Shown here: positions 1 to 12,800 of the stretch, one piece after another
How positions within the stretch are numbered: position 1 is the first letter of the stretch
Layout of the letters: each line of letters opens with the position of its first letter
Source of the DNA: Actinomortierella ambigua
Taxonomy: Eukaryota; Mortierellomycota; Mortierellomycetes; Mortierellales; Mortierellaceae
NCBI GenBank assembly: GCA_016098155.1
Contig: JAAAJB010000037.1
Coordinates: 51,068 to 108,358 of the forward strand
DNA length: 57,291 nt
Direction of reading: 5' to 3'
Position numbers and translations under genes: made by a program
Notes under the pieces: model-generated
The model's input: only the letters and a program-made list of their open reading frames with translations
What the model was told of the DNA's origin: nothing
The model's database searches: none

Positions 1-1697
1 TGCATGTGCGCATTATCTGTTGTTTTGCTCGTGATGGATGAAGGCGAGTCCTTGTGCAAAATCTCCTTGAGCAATACAATCTTTGTTTTTGTCGGGCCAC
101 TCGGAGTCAACCGTCGCTCGATGGGGCTACGATGGAGAACTGCCTCCAATCAGCATAATCCATGAGCCAAGACGAAGCTTTGTCCTCGTGAAATAAAAAA
201 AAGTTGAGTTCCGTAGAACTGGATGATATCGGTTGCCTGGCGAGGCTCGCTTTGAGTCAGGGCAAAATTTCTTTGATGGCATCTTTGCGCGTCCCGCCCC
301 TCCCCCAAGCGGGAGTTGCCCTCGCCGGCCCCGACCTAATTACCAATGGACAAGCCATCATCGGGCTTGGTGTCCCTTTTTTTTCATTGACAGAGCGAGA
401 AATGGGTGAGAGTAAACTGTCAGTACTGGTGGGTGAGGCGGAGGAGCATACACATGGCCGAGGCTACGGGGTAAACTACAGGGAGGGGGGGCATTCACCA
501 TGGCGAAGGTTCTTGTCTCAAGTGATATATATCACATAGACCGTGTGACCAGGTAACGTTCGGAATGAGCAATGGAGAAGACGATGGCGAGATGTAAAAA
601 GTGGAATGAGATGCGTTTTTTGGGCAGGGCGTGGGAGTGAGTATTGCCCAGCATTGTTGCCCCTCCGAGAGCCGCTATTCCAGTCGTTTTTTGTGTTACG
701 CTTGGATCTTCTGCTATCAGTATCAGCGAAATACGTCCGCTGGTCACAATCGTCCCGAGAGGTTACAGTTCGCTCATGCCCCAACAGCCAAGAGGCGGGT
801 GGGTGGGTGGGTGGCTGGAGCGTGAGCGCCAATGGAAAAGCATTTGTAGGCAGCTGGCTGATAGCTCGTGGAGAGTACCTACAGAATGTGGGGGGCGCGA
901 CATTATGTTTTAGCCGAGGTTTCTCTTCCATTTCAATTGTGGAGCGCGTGGGAGGAGTGCACGGCAAAAATCTTGTAGACCATCTTTGTTTGTGTCCAAA
1001 TTTACTCACCCACACGCATGGCTGGAATGGGATGTGCCCCCAAATTCCAACTTGTCAAAGATCTCTTGACGACTGGGACATTGGGCACCTCCTCCTCCAA
1101 GTCCCGAGTCTCGGGCCCCGAGCCCCGAGTCCGAGGGAGTATGCGGTAGTAGCCCCACTTTTGTAATTTTTTGTGTATTGTTTGCGGCGAAGGGCTACGA
1201 GAGAGGAGAGAAGCTGTTTTGCCACCGCCGTGACCCAATCGGTAGTACATCTCGCAGGTGGCACCAATAAGGACAATTAACCCAAATTTTCGTAGCTGTC
1301 AGAGGGCTCGACTTGCTCCCCTCTGCGTTGGCTTCCCTTCACAGCCTCCACAGCCATCCTCTACTTTTATTTTTTTTGGTTCCTATATTATTTCTCTCTC
1401 GCAGAATTCGTCCAATTCGTCCATCTTGTTGACACATCCGTACATCCATCCATCCATTCATCCGTCCTCTTTTCCCCTCGACATCCATCTGACACTCCGA
1501 CTCGTACTTGTTTCTCCCTAGTATATTGTACCTTATTTCACCTCCTTGACAGGAAAGCGTGCCTGAGACACTCGAGCATCCGATTCTGGCTTTCCAACCT
1601 CTCCTTGGGCGCAGAATCCTACTTCCTCTCTCCCCTCCCCCCACATTGCATTGCTGACTTCTTACACCAAAGCACACCCACTCGAGTATAATCCATC
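1..1697. other. Intergenic, upstream of SPA2
   Basis: I see no supportable gene here. Open frames are short, overlap on both strands and match nothing recognisable. The last 350 bases before the SPA2 ATG are strongly C/T-rich, with repeated CATC units near 1440-1465, as is usual for fungal leaders, so the promoter and 5' leader of SPA2 probably lie in about 1200-1697. Confidence 0.6.
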
Positions 1698-4600
1698 ATG
1701 CTCAATGGCAAGCCAAACCCTGGGTGGCAGCCTCATACACCACGCTATGCGCAGCAGCAACAGCAACAACAACAGCAACAACAGGCCCTGAATTCTGCCA
1801 ATCCTTCTCTTCAGCGCCCTCTCCATCCCTCCATCTCGTCCACTGCATCAGCTGCTCGGTCGACTTCACCCCAGCCCACGTCTCCCGTTAGTCCAAGAAA
1901 CCACACCTCCACCGCTGGTAGCGGAGCCACTGCCGGCAGTGGTGGCGCCAATGCCCCTATCCCAGCCAAAGTGATGGAGATTGCCTGCCGACACTATGAG
2001 GCCTTGCAAGTCTACTTGCTGACTCACATTTTGAAAGGTAAAAGCGGTTTGCACTAGTGATGTGCTCACTCCACTGACTGTTTGAAAAAGTATTGACAAA
2101 AAACCTTTCCAACTAACATTCTTGTTTTCTTCGCTACTTCTGTTCCCCAATGTTCAACTCGCCGTTTGTCGTTGCGGCTCTCATTCCATATGCTCACCGA
2201 ATATCTGTTCCGCTGCCTGTCTTTTTTTTTTTTTGATCTCGGTGTCCGTGAATGCTCATGCCCTCTACATTAACCTGGACAACCTCCTGCCTTGCCCTTG
2301 TCCTCCTGAACTGTTTCGGCCACACTACTTTCGGCTCTTTTTGCGCACTGGTCCTCCACTCTACGGATGCTGGATCACAACAACAACAACAACAACAAAT
2401 TAACCGGCTCTAATATCCTTGCCACTGTGTGTTTGTTCGGCAAACTTACGCATCTGTGTGTACCTTGACACGATATTTGTGGCAAATTAATTTGTCTGGA
2501 CTGAAAAAAAAAACACCGACCATCTTTGACCCTCGTTGACCCCTCGTGTTCACTTCACCGATCCTTGATGACCACGCATCTCTCCTCATCCAGAGAAGCA
2601 TGGTGTCAGTGAGCAGCGAATTGCCGCTCGTGAAAAGCTCTCAAAGTTGTTACAAAACCAGCTCCAGGATCTCTCGACCGATGTCTACGACGAGCTGATG
2701 CGACGGAAAGATGGCAACAAGAGTAAGGGGAGAAGGGAGTCTTTATTTGGGTCTCGCTATCAAGTTTTGCAAGATCTCTTCGCTAACTCAAAGTCTTCTT
2801 CTCTCTTTTCTTCTTCTGACTAATGGTGGCATGGGATTACCCTTTTAGTACCCTTCCTTCCCGTCCGTGATGACTACCATCCCAAGCGAAACCAGGCTCG
2901 TCAGAAGCTTGCCACTCTCCCTCAGAACCGCTTTAAGGATCTGGCCAGTGATGTCTATGTCCAACTTGAGCGGCAGTTCCCAGAGCTGCTCATCAGGTTT
3001 CCGGTAAGAGATTGATGCAGGAGGGGAAGGGTCCCATGTTGCTCAGTGATTGCAGACTAGGCGTGAATATGTTTTTTTTCACTGCATTTTCCGTAACACC
3101 CTTCCTCTACAACATGGCTAACCATTTATATTTGGGTTGCTCACAACCATGCACCTTGTTTTATTTGAACACATGTGTGTGCTATCAAACTTTTTTTTTG
3201 TGGGGCCACATCTTAGCTCAAGAACCTGGAAGAGAAGGAGTTTGCACAGCAGCATGTACCACCGCCTCCACCACCGCCACCAGAGCCATCATCCCCTTAC
3301 CAATCGGATCGGGAACCTACAACACCCGTGGTCCAGCAATCGAATGTTGTTCCTGAAATGGCCACTTTTACTATCCAGACCTCCTCGGATGACGACTACT
3401 ACCGCTCACAAGGTAGCTCCAACACCCTGAATGGTAATGGCTCCGCCCCTGCATCACCAACAGCATTGGAGGGCAATGTCACCTTTTCGAGCCTCGACAG
3501 CCTGATGGCGGACATTGGCAGTGTTCCAAAGGGACAGCATGCCGAAGACAAAGGAAACAACATGAAGTCTGCCTCTGCCGCTGCTAGCCCTTCGGTAGGC
3601 TTGGGGATCGATACCGGATTGGTAAATCTCTTCGTTTTATTGCATTTGCTTATTTGTTTGCTTGTTTGTTTTGTTTGTTTTGTTTGTTCACAGGGTGTGA
3701 AATATGATCCAACGAACTGCTTCCTCACAAACCTCCATGGGTCTCTCCCTTTTTTTCCATGTTTTAGACTGACACTGAGAAGATCAAGAAGCAGTATGAA
3801 GAACGGATTCAGATTTTGTGCAAGCGTTTGCAGCATCTGGAGAGCGAGGTGGGCGACGGTATCAACCGGCCCGAGGGTTCACGTCTGGCCCAGGTTGAAC
3901 GTCAGCTTGCCAAGCAGGCCGAGGCAGCCAACGAGACGAACACTCGCCTGACAAAACTGCAGTTGGAGTACAATAAGGTCTTGAACGACTATCACTCACA
4001 ACTAGAGGTAAAGGAAAAAAAAAGAAGAAGAGGAGGAGGGGGCAAGGCAAGGAGATCAGTTGTTGATAGCACATGTTGTATCCGCATGAAAGACAAAACA
4101 AGCATTGGGATTCTGATTTTTTTTTGATGTCAATTGATTTTTTTTAGACCGTTGACCTTGTCCAGCAAGAGATCAAGTCTTTGCTGATGGAAACAAAGGA
4201 TCTGAAACAGAAGCACTTGGATGCTGAGGATGAGCTGCAGTTGGCATACAAGAAGATTAAGCAGCTGGAAGACGACAATGCTGATCTCAAGAGCGATCTG
4301 GATGCAGCTCTAGACCAGCAATCGTCAGACCTGGCTGAGATCAAGGCCCTCAAGGCCGAACTGAACGAAGCGCATGATGCAACGGCCGCAGCCAAGGCTG
4401 TTGCTTCCAAGGCAGAGTCCATGGGCCATCATCAGTCGATGCAACCACCAGCACCAGCACCGATCCCAGCACCGACCCCAGCACCAGCACAGCAGCAGCA
4501 GCATCAACATCAGCATCAGCAGCAACCACCACCACCACCACCATCACAACAACAACAACAACATCACCGTTACGATGAAGATGACGAGGATTCGGCACAT

Positions 4601-5831
4601 GCTGCAACGCAGCCGCAGCACAGACGACAAGATTCAGATGACTGGCAGCAAACGCGTCAGCAGAACCGTCAGAGTATGGTTGGCAATCCCAATTCGGTGA
4701 TCCACCCGGAGAGTTTGAACAACTTCCGCAATGCGATTGACGATCTCCTTGCAGCAGGCCGGTCGGATACGTCGCAGGATGTGCTCATGTCGATGAAGTC
4801 TGTGGTGGTGGCTTGCAAGGTGGTCACGGAGGATGTGGAGGACTATGAGCATGCGACGGGATACCAGGACACGTTTGTGGATCTGAAGCAGGAGTTGTCA
4901 TCGGGGCTTACACAGCTCATGTCGGCCGCCAAGGCACACTCCAACTCGTTTGAGGCCGATGAGGATGCGTTTGAGCGATCGTTGTCGGCCCTGGAGGCTG
5001 CAGGTGACCAGCTGGAGGCCATTGTGATGGATATGGTTCAGGTGCCAAAGATGAACATGAACAAGGCAGGAGGAGGAGGTGCTGCGGGCAGATCCGATAA
5101 CAAGGGGGGTCAGCAAGGTCATGCTTCTTCATCGGGATATAACGATCAATATGACGATGACGAAGACGACGGCTACGATGACCACCACCCCCGAAAGTCG
5201 GTTGGTCAGCCTACTTCCAACATGCACGACCAGCACGACAACTCGCGTGGTTACGATGATATTGAACATGCCCAGGACCTGAAGGTACGAGTGATCAAGG
5301 AGAGGAGGGGAAAAAAAGACATGAAAGTGAGTAGAGAGAAAGAGGGGTGGGTGGGCGGACAAAAAAAAACTCATCTGTTCCTTCCTGGCTGTACAATTTC
5401 TTTTCTTTTTTTTTCAGGTCTACCTTGAGAAGCAAACGGTTCATATCGTCTCTTCGATCCAGGAGATGCTCCAGCATCTGCGATCGAACAGCGAAGTCGA
5501 CCAGATCTGCCGGAGTACGGAGAAGGTCATTGAGGAGGCAGACTATATCATCCGAACAACTAGGGATGCAATGGCCAACACAGGTGTCATGTCTTCGCCG
5601 GCCGTTGCCGAGTTGCGATCACAGGGAGACCTGGTCTTGGAGGATCTTGAGAACGCTGTTGAGGATTTGAATGTGATCAAGAATCGTCTGGAACGGGAGC
5701 CTGAACTGGCCACTGTGACTGGCACAGGAGGCAATTCGGAGCCTATGCCTGTCAAGCAGCAGCTTGGCAACGTTAGTCTGGACATTGCCGGCTTTGCGAA
5801 GGAGCTTGTTGGTTTGATTGATGACGAGTAG
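1698..5831 (+). CDS. SPA2: Spa2-type polarisome scaffold protein
   Basis: Seven exons: 1698-2037, 2594-2722, 2849-3003, 3217-3621, 3768-4007, 4148-5284 and 5418-5831, coding for 939 residues. After a Gln/Ser-rich N-terminus, exons 1-3 (roughly residues 90-208) carry the two GIT1/Spa2 homology repeats; their cores read QLQDLSTDVYDELMRR and RFKDLASDVYVQLERQFP. Exons 5 and 6 encode a long coiled coil, followed by a Pro/Gln/His tract (about 435-480) and a helical C-terminus typical of Spa2/GIT proteins. In yeasts and hyphal fungi Spa2 sits at the growing tip and scaffolds the formin, Pea2/Bud6 partners and MAPK components; the same role is inferred here. The first intron is long (556 nt) and the others are about 100-210 nt. 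The start is the first in-frame ATG after a C/T-rich leader. Gln repeats are encoded by CAA/CAG runs. Confidence 0.9.
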
Positions 5832-7548
5832 ACGAGTAGACAGAGAACAAAAAAGATCAACATGGATGACCCACCCCCGATGACGACAACAATACAATGT
5901 CCACGACTATTCCTTTGACACAACCCATTCTCCAGTGCATTTGATTCAAGCTAGACATCTTTACGTGTGTTTTTTCTTTCTTTCAGCATGAGCTTTATTA
6001 CTATTATCTTATTTTCTCCCTTTTCTTGGCTCCAATAACATACAATGTATATCCTACCACCTTCCTCCGGTCATGGTGACACTGCAATGGTACGAGTGGC
6101 TGAGGTAATTATCGATGGTGAACGAAAGGAGATCGATACCACTGCTGCTGTGTATCGCTTTCTGAAAAGGACAGCCGTGCGCGCGCTTGAACAACAACAA
6201 CAACACACCACCAAAGCTTTCCCCCAAAACACCACAACCCAAAACTCCAACACGTGTTCCCCGCGCGCCCTTGGTGGAATGCGTTTTGCCTTAAAATAAA
6301 GGTTCAGGGTCCTTCCCTCGCTCTGTCCAGCGGGAGTGAAAGATCGAGAAAGGTAGGAGAGGGGAGGGAGGAGAGAGAGAGAGAGGAGAGAGAGGGAAGA
6401 GAGGGGGAGGGGGCCAATTTTTTTGGTGTGTGCTCATCGCACATGGAGATGCATGGTATAAAAAAAACAAAAGAATTCCCGTTTTCTTGGCAGAAAAACA
6501 AAAGTCCAAAGTCGAAAGTTATGGACCTATCGACTCCCCCCCCTGTGGATGGTTGCCCACACCCTCTCATAAATACAAATGAAGCACCCGAAGGAAAGAA
6601 AAAAGAAAGCAAAGGCCTGTCTCTCCCCACCCCCTTCCCTCAATGGACTAGCCCTAGCCCTCATACAACCCCCCCCTTTGGTTGCACCAAGAGCAAAAGT
6701 CTCTCTCTCCTGGCCCCACCTCCCCCCCAAACTCTTCATCTCTCCTCTCTTTTGTCGTTGCACATTTTCCACAAGCCCCCAAGAGGAGCCCACATGTACA
6801 TGAATTTTTGATAAACCATACATTCACTTCATCTCTCTCACTACCTCCTCCCTGTCTCTTTCTTTCTCTCTTTGTCACTCTCTATTTTGCCTCTCCTTTA
6901 TTTCGATCGCGCACCGTCTACCTTGTGTTCTTAAATAGGTCCAGATCTGCTCCATTTGCACCACCCTCCCCCCTTTGTCTTTGGGCCGTTCTTTTTTTTT
7001 TTTTCCTTTCTTTGCTCAGACCGGAGGGTACACATTTTTTTTTTATGATATGATCACAAAGTGTTGAGGTGTCACAAATATTACGAGGGCTTGTAAATTT
7101 TTTTTCAATTGCGGGGGGGGACGGCGAAAAAAAAAGAGAGCAGCAGGAAAAAGAAAGATCTTTTGGAACCTGGAGGAAGGGCGGGGGGTTTGTGCTGATG
7201 GTACAAAGGCCCCCCACCCCCGAGGAGAGGGTAGACAACGACAGTGGCAAAAGAAATCGGTCGATGATATGAACTGAAAGACATACACAACAACATGCGA
7301 ATGACGTGCAAAGCTTTTTGTTTCACGAGAGCGGTATTTTTTTATTTTATTTTGTTTTGAGTTTTAGTAGAAGGGAAAGAGAGAGAGAGAGAGCGAATGA
7401 ATGCAAGAACAAAGAGGAAAAAAAAGAAGGTATATACAAGTTTGCTGCTGCTGTGCATGTGTGCGTTTGTTGTGTGTATGCGTGCAAAATAGATGTTTGT
7501 GATGGATGTGATGGGGGTAGGAAGAGGGGGAAAATAATAAATTTTTTT
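5832..7548. other. Convergent 3' intergenic region with purine tracts
   Basis: This lies between the convergent stops of SPA2 and the C2H2 gene, so it should hold two 3' UTRs. A polypurine stretch at about 6345-6412 (GGGAGGGAGGAGAGAGA style) and several pyrimidine tracts around 6640-7000 are the main structure. An 84-codon frame at 6045-6299 has ordinary composition, but it has no recognisable domain and sits where the SPA2 3' UTR is expected, so I do not call it. Confidence 0.5.
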
Positions 7549-8521
7549 TTAGTGGCCTTCCAATCGTCGGTGCCGTTGCAAAGCATCGCTCCGACCAAAG
7601 CGAGAGGTGCACTTGGTGCAAGCATAGGGCTTGTCTGGCATGTGCTTCGACTTGATATGGCGGTCCAAGTCATGTCGACGCACAAAGTCCCAGTTGCAGT
7701 CCCCGTGGGGGCACTTGTGTGGCCGCTCGCCGTTGTGGGTGTTGAGATGCGACCGCAGGTTGAATGCTCGGGTGAAGGCCTTGTCACAACCAGCAAAAGT
7801 GCAGTGGTGCACTCGCTTCTCAATTGTCTTGGGCAGCGACGATGACGACGAAGAGGACGAGGGCGAGCCTTCGTCATCGTCGCTCACATGCGTCGACAGC
7901 TGTTGGTGTTGGTGGTGGTGATGAAGGTGCAGTGGTGAGGAGGAAGACGACGACGACGACGATGATTGTTGTTGTTGTTGTTGTTGTTGCTGGTAGTAGA
8001 CATTCTCATGGCTGCCATACATCAGCTCTCCGTTCGCGGCGATCGAGCCGTTGCGTGAATGAGCATGTCGCCGCTTCTGTTCTGTCTTTGACATCTTGGC
8101 GTGCTTGCGCGCCGCCGTGAATGGGTCGTGATGGTGCGGTTGCTGAGGGTAGCCGGGCCCAAAAGGGTGCTGCTGCTGCTGCTGCTGGGCTGCCGTGTAG
8201 TCATCGAAGCTTCGCTTGTTCGTTGCTGGTGAGTTCGAAGGAGCGTCATCACTGATCAGTCCCGGGACAGTGTCTTGATCATAGTCTCCCAAGCCGCCTT
8301 CAACGTCGCCATGCTCGTCGTCAGAGTCGAAAGGTTCGGGTGCCTCGGGGAAGTACGAGTGCTGCGTCGACCGCATCCACTCGGCCAGCTTGGGGTCGAA
8401 CTGGAACAGGTCGCCAAGACCCGTGCCATTCAGGAACGGCACCACGGGAGGGTGGGCTGCGCTCGACGAACCTGGGCCGCCGTCTGAAACCAAGGCCTGC
8501 GGCGGCAGAGGCTGCTGTTGT

Positions 8522-8553
<32 letters not shown>

Positions 8554-9876
8554 AAGCTGAAGCTGGCTGTTGCCACCTCCATACGCGGGCGGGAACGCCA
8601 ATTGGTGACTGTTGAACGACGCCAAGGGATCAAAGGCGCCAAGACTCATCTCATCCTTCCCCGCCGCGTGCAGGAAGCCATTGGTTTCAATGCTGGTCTG
8701 GTCGTTGTTGAACAACGTGCCAGGGAAGGGCGAGACGTGGTTGTCGCCAAACACAAGCAGGTTAAATTGCAGGTCATCAGCAGTCTGAACAAATGGTGCT
8801 ACATTAGCATATTCTTGCAGGCCCTGATAGACAGGGTTGGCCGGTTGTTGTTGTTGTTGTTGTTGTTGCTGTTGTTGTTGTGGGTAGCAGGTTGAGTTAT
8901 CGGGGGCATGTGTAGCCACGGCAGGTGAAGAAGAGAGCAACGATTGTTCTGGTTGTTGTTGTTGTTGCTGATGCTGTTGTGGTATGAGGGCCATCACTTC
9001 GTGCTGTTGTTGGGTCAGGGCCATCCAGTTACCCAGGTCAGCAAAGCCCTCACGCTGAAGAGCCTCCGACAAGAGTCGGATGTTGATAGACTCGAGAGAG
9101 AGGGTCATATCTTGCTGCTGGACATATTGCGGCGGAGGCATTGCCGACGAAGAGGAAGAGACCGACGGTTGAACCATCGCAGCTGCAGAAGACGAGGCCT
9201 GTGCTTGTACAGAAGAGGACGACGAGCCTGAAGAAGAGGGTGGAGAGGAGGACGAGGCGGAGAAGGCCGGTGAGGGGAAGCCGTGGGTGAAGGATGTAGA
9301 GGTTGTTGGATGATGTTTATGGTCGTAGCGTTGTTGTGCCGATGCTGCGGCAGGGGGGTGCGAGGTGTATGGGTCGACGGGATGGTAGGAGTCCATCTTG
9401 GCAGAGGGGGGGGTGTTGCGGATGGTGTGGATGGAGGGATTGTGAGTGAATGAGAGCGTTTTGTTGTTGTGGCCAGCAAGCGTGTCGCTTGGGGTCGGGT
9501 ATAGGCGAGAAGTAGAGGATGGTGGGGAAGGCAATGTAGAGAAGGATGAAGAAGAAGAGGAAGAGGAAGAAGTAGAATAGTGCGAATAGTGTTGTTGTTG
9601 TTGTTGTTGTTTTTGCGTCTCGTGATAGGCTTGGGCAGACGAACGATCGTGGTAACGGTGCGGCAGGGAGCTCATGCGCACTGAAGAGTGCTGCGACAAC
9701 ATGGGGGGAGAGGAAGGGACAGTCGACGTAGCCAGTAGAGCAACGGAAGAAGAAGAAGAAGAGGGGGTCGCGGTGGTCGTGGTCGTGGCCGAGCCCGAGA
9801 CAGAGACAGTGGTGGTGGTGGTGGCAGGGGCTGGGGCAAACGCGGTGAGCGACGAGAACGGCGGAAGTAGGGCCAT
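7549..9876 (-). CDS. C2H2 zinc-finger transcription factor, Gln/Ser-rich
   Basis: A single open exon of 775 residues. The last ~90 residues hold three C2H2 fingers: CTFAGC..H..H, CPHGDC..H..H (read through VRRHDLDRHIKSKH) and a terminal CTKC..H..H, joined by NGERP- and DKP-type linkers. The first finger (FTRAFNLRSHL) resembles the fingers of calcineurin-responsive Crz1/Prz1 factors, but no calcineurin-docking PxIxIT motif is clear to me, so the family assignment is tentative. The rest is low complexity: many poly-Gln tracts (CAA/CAG), poly-Ser and acidic patches, as in activation domains. I choose the ATG at 9874-9876 (MALLPPF) because an upstream in-frame ATG at 9942 would add a Lys-rich stretch that looks like translated leader. 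A TATA-like element lies about 430 bases upstream, giving a long leader. Confidence 0.85.
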
Positions 9877-12800
9877 TTTCTTTTTTAGTGCGAGTCTTTT
9901 TTTCAGCTTAAATTTTTTATGGTCTGGATTTAAGTCAAACAAAGGCGAGGGGCGCAGGGAAGTGTTCCGCGGAGAAAAATTATTTGGCCAAAATAATAAA
10001 AGATGACGATGATGTATGCGTTGTTCCTCTCCTTGTGCAGAGAGAGAGAGAGAGAAGAGGAGAGATAGAGAGACAGAGCGATGGGAGATCGAACTGCCCG
10101 ATGATGGTTGATGATGGAGATAGCTTTTTGTTATCTACAAAGCGAGATCAAACTCTAGTTGGCCAGGGAAAGGAGTAGAGAGTGAGAGAGAGGCGAAAGA
10201 TAATAAAGTAGCTCGAAGAGAAAGTAGGAATAAGAGCGAGAGAGAGAGAGGATATATCCAGCAAGAATGGATGGGTTGGGAAACTGACGAGGTTTGGCGC
10301 ACGTTATATAGAAAAAAAAATGAGGGCAAGTGGACCGGGACAACAGATTGAGGGAGAGTGTCAGCTGTCACTGTGTGGGAAGCAAACTTTGAATATAAAC
10401 TCAATTCAAAATCACAAAAAAGAGGGGACGCAATACGCAGCAGCTTCTCTTTTTTTGTGTGTGTCGCCCTCGCCTCTCTCTCTCTCACTCACACACACAC
10501 TCGTCCCTTACTACTACATTTGTAAACAAAGAGTGCTTGCTTGTCTGTAGAAAAAGTTGCTCCCTGTCGTCCTCATCTCTCTATCCCCACCCCGCCCTCT
10601 TCACCCCTTCCTTGCTGCCTTCATCAGCCCAACCAGCCGATCGAGGCAACCCTGTTTAAGGATTGGATCCGTGCTCGCATCGATATATTTCCAGGATCCA
10701 ATTGGGGGCTGTACATACAGGCTTTGCCTTTCTCGGTCCATATCACGGTGCCTGAGATCAGCATAAAATATGGGTGAGCTCTTTTTTTTTTTTATTCCTT
10801 CGCCCCTTTGTAGACCACCCCTATGCACTCGCCACTTAAACATTCCTCGTCGCGCCTATCGACTATAGTTGATTTCTCGCATGGCAGATTTTTTTTTTTG
10901 CGCACAGCTTGAAAACAAAAACTCTCCATATGGAAAGGAAGGATATATCCAACAAACAACAGTGTGTTTTGGCAAGGGGGGGGGGGATAAAAAAAGATAC
11001 CACTGCTAAAAATATGATCTTGTACGCCCTGTAGCGCAGGCATGAATAGAGAAAAATTTTGTTGACACGACAAAATATAGCCCGAGAACGCGTGGATGGA
11101 TGAGGAAGAGAGGGGAGACGCTCTATTCCCTCACTCCTTTGGCTAGGTGTGAGTTGAGAGAAAGAGAAGGGAGAGGGAGAGCTGACGAGGGACCAACTGC
11201 CTTGTCTACATTATTCCCCCTCCCCCCTCTCTCTTCCCCTTAGTATATGCCCTGTCGACTCACCCTTCTCTCTCAGTGGCCAATCTCGATTTCACCCTGT
11301 GGTCTTATTGAGGGCGAGCCCCTCCCTCATTAGAGTTTGGTTAACTGTCGCACAAGCACTCCGCCAAAAATAGAGAGCGCTCAGCCCTCCCTGCTCCTCG
11401 TGTGGATCGAAGCTAAAAAAAGCAAAAGCGCGATTTTGGTCTTTTTTCACACTGACGTTCCCCTCGAGCCCAGCTGCGTCCCTGTCCCCTTTTTCATTGA
11501 CACAACTGATCATGACGGTTAGAGTTTCCATCGATGCTTCGCCACACACTACGCGCGGGTCCATTGGGTCCCTTTCAGGCAAACGCCCTCGAGCTGCTCA
11601 GTCCCGTTAACGTGCTCATCATATACTCTCCACTACTGATGCTTCCTCCGTTTTCTTCCATGGAAGAAATTGAGGAAGTCTTGATCTGTGTTCTCATTCT
11701 CCATCCTTTCCTTCTATTTCTTTTTCAAGTGGGTCAATACCGAAAGTGCTACCACAAATTGTCCCCCTTCTCCTAGTTTCTTATAGTTCTCCCTTGAAGA
11801 CAGTACCAAAATAAAGGCGATCGGAGACCTGCAATAAAATACCGAGCGCGCAGCTTTCCATTTGCTTTGCTCTCCCCTCGGGATTTGGTGTTCCCTGCCA
11901 CACGCACACGACCATTGCGTTTAGTGGAGAGAGACAAGAGGGATGCGCACTCCTTGCATCTTTCAAACCTGGCCAAATTTGGACACATTGTCGACTCTTT
12001 TGCATTCCACTACAACCACATGCCCACACTCGGACCTGATTAACATGCATGGCTTAATTGCAGTGATGAACGCAAGAGCGATGTTTGGCCGTTTCGTCGT
12101 TAGAATCAATTCAACTTTCTAGGTCGTAAATCATTGAAAAAAGTGTGATCAAAAGGTCTGGCGACATGAAGGATTGTTTTTTTTGTCCATCAAAATATTG
12201 GACACCTCCACACTGTTGGCCGCAAGACATCAGTGTGAAGAAAATGGTAAAGATACGGGTAGGATTCCGTGCACACACAGACACATACACGCAACAAACG
12301 ATGTGCGTGTACACAAACAAGGTACAAACATAGACAATCTCAAGAGTAACATGAAAAAGTCTGTTCTGGTCTGGACCTCAGACAGAAAGATCAAGATTGG
12401 TAGGTGCCCATGCGTCATTGTTAGTGCCATCCATTCGTCTTTCCCTTTTCCCTCTCTTTCTTCCTTTTCAGCTTTCCTCCCCCCTCCCCCCTTTTTTCTC
12501 TCTCTCTCTACTGCCTTCTTAGTCAGACATACCAAGTTGATCACCATGTTGATCCCTTCTCTGTCTCCATATTTGCCACAAATCTAAGTTGGACTATTTT
12601 GTGTTCCTAGTGCCCACCTCTTCTGATTTCTTTTTTCGTAGTTTCGGTTTTCTCTTCGGGCCTGTCTACTGAATTTCCGATTAGAGAACAACTACGGAAA
12701 CAAAGAAATGATAATAATAATAATAATAACAACAAAAAACATGGAGATTCATGAACTGAGCTCTCAGGGCATTGGTGGCGGTGCCCTCTTTTGGTTGTCA

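Noticed and set aside
6045..6299. 84-codon frame downstream of SPA2
   Set aside because: It falls within the expected SPA2 3' UTR, ends in a CAA repeat, and has no recognisable domain.
11020..11110. TAGCGCAGG element resembling a tRNA A box
   Set aside because: There is no B box (GGTTCRA) downstream and no cloverleaf pairing, so it is not a tRNA.
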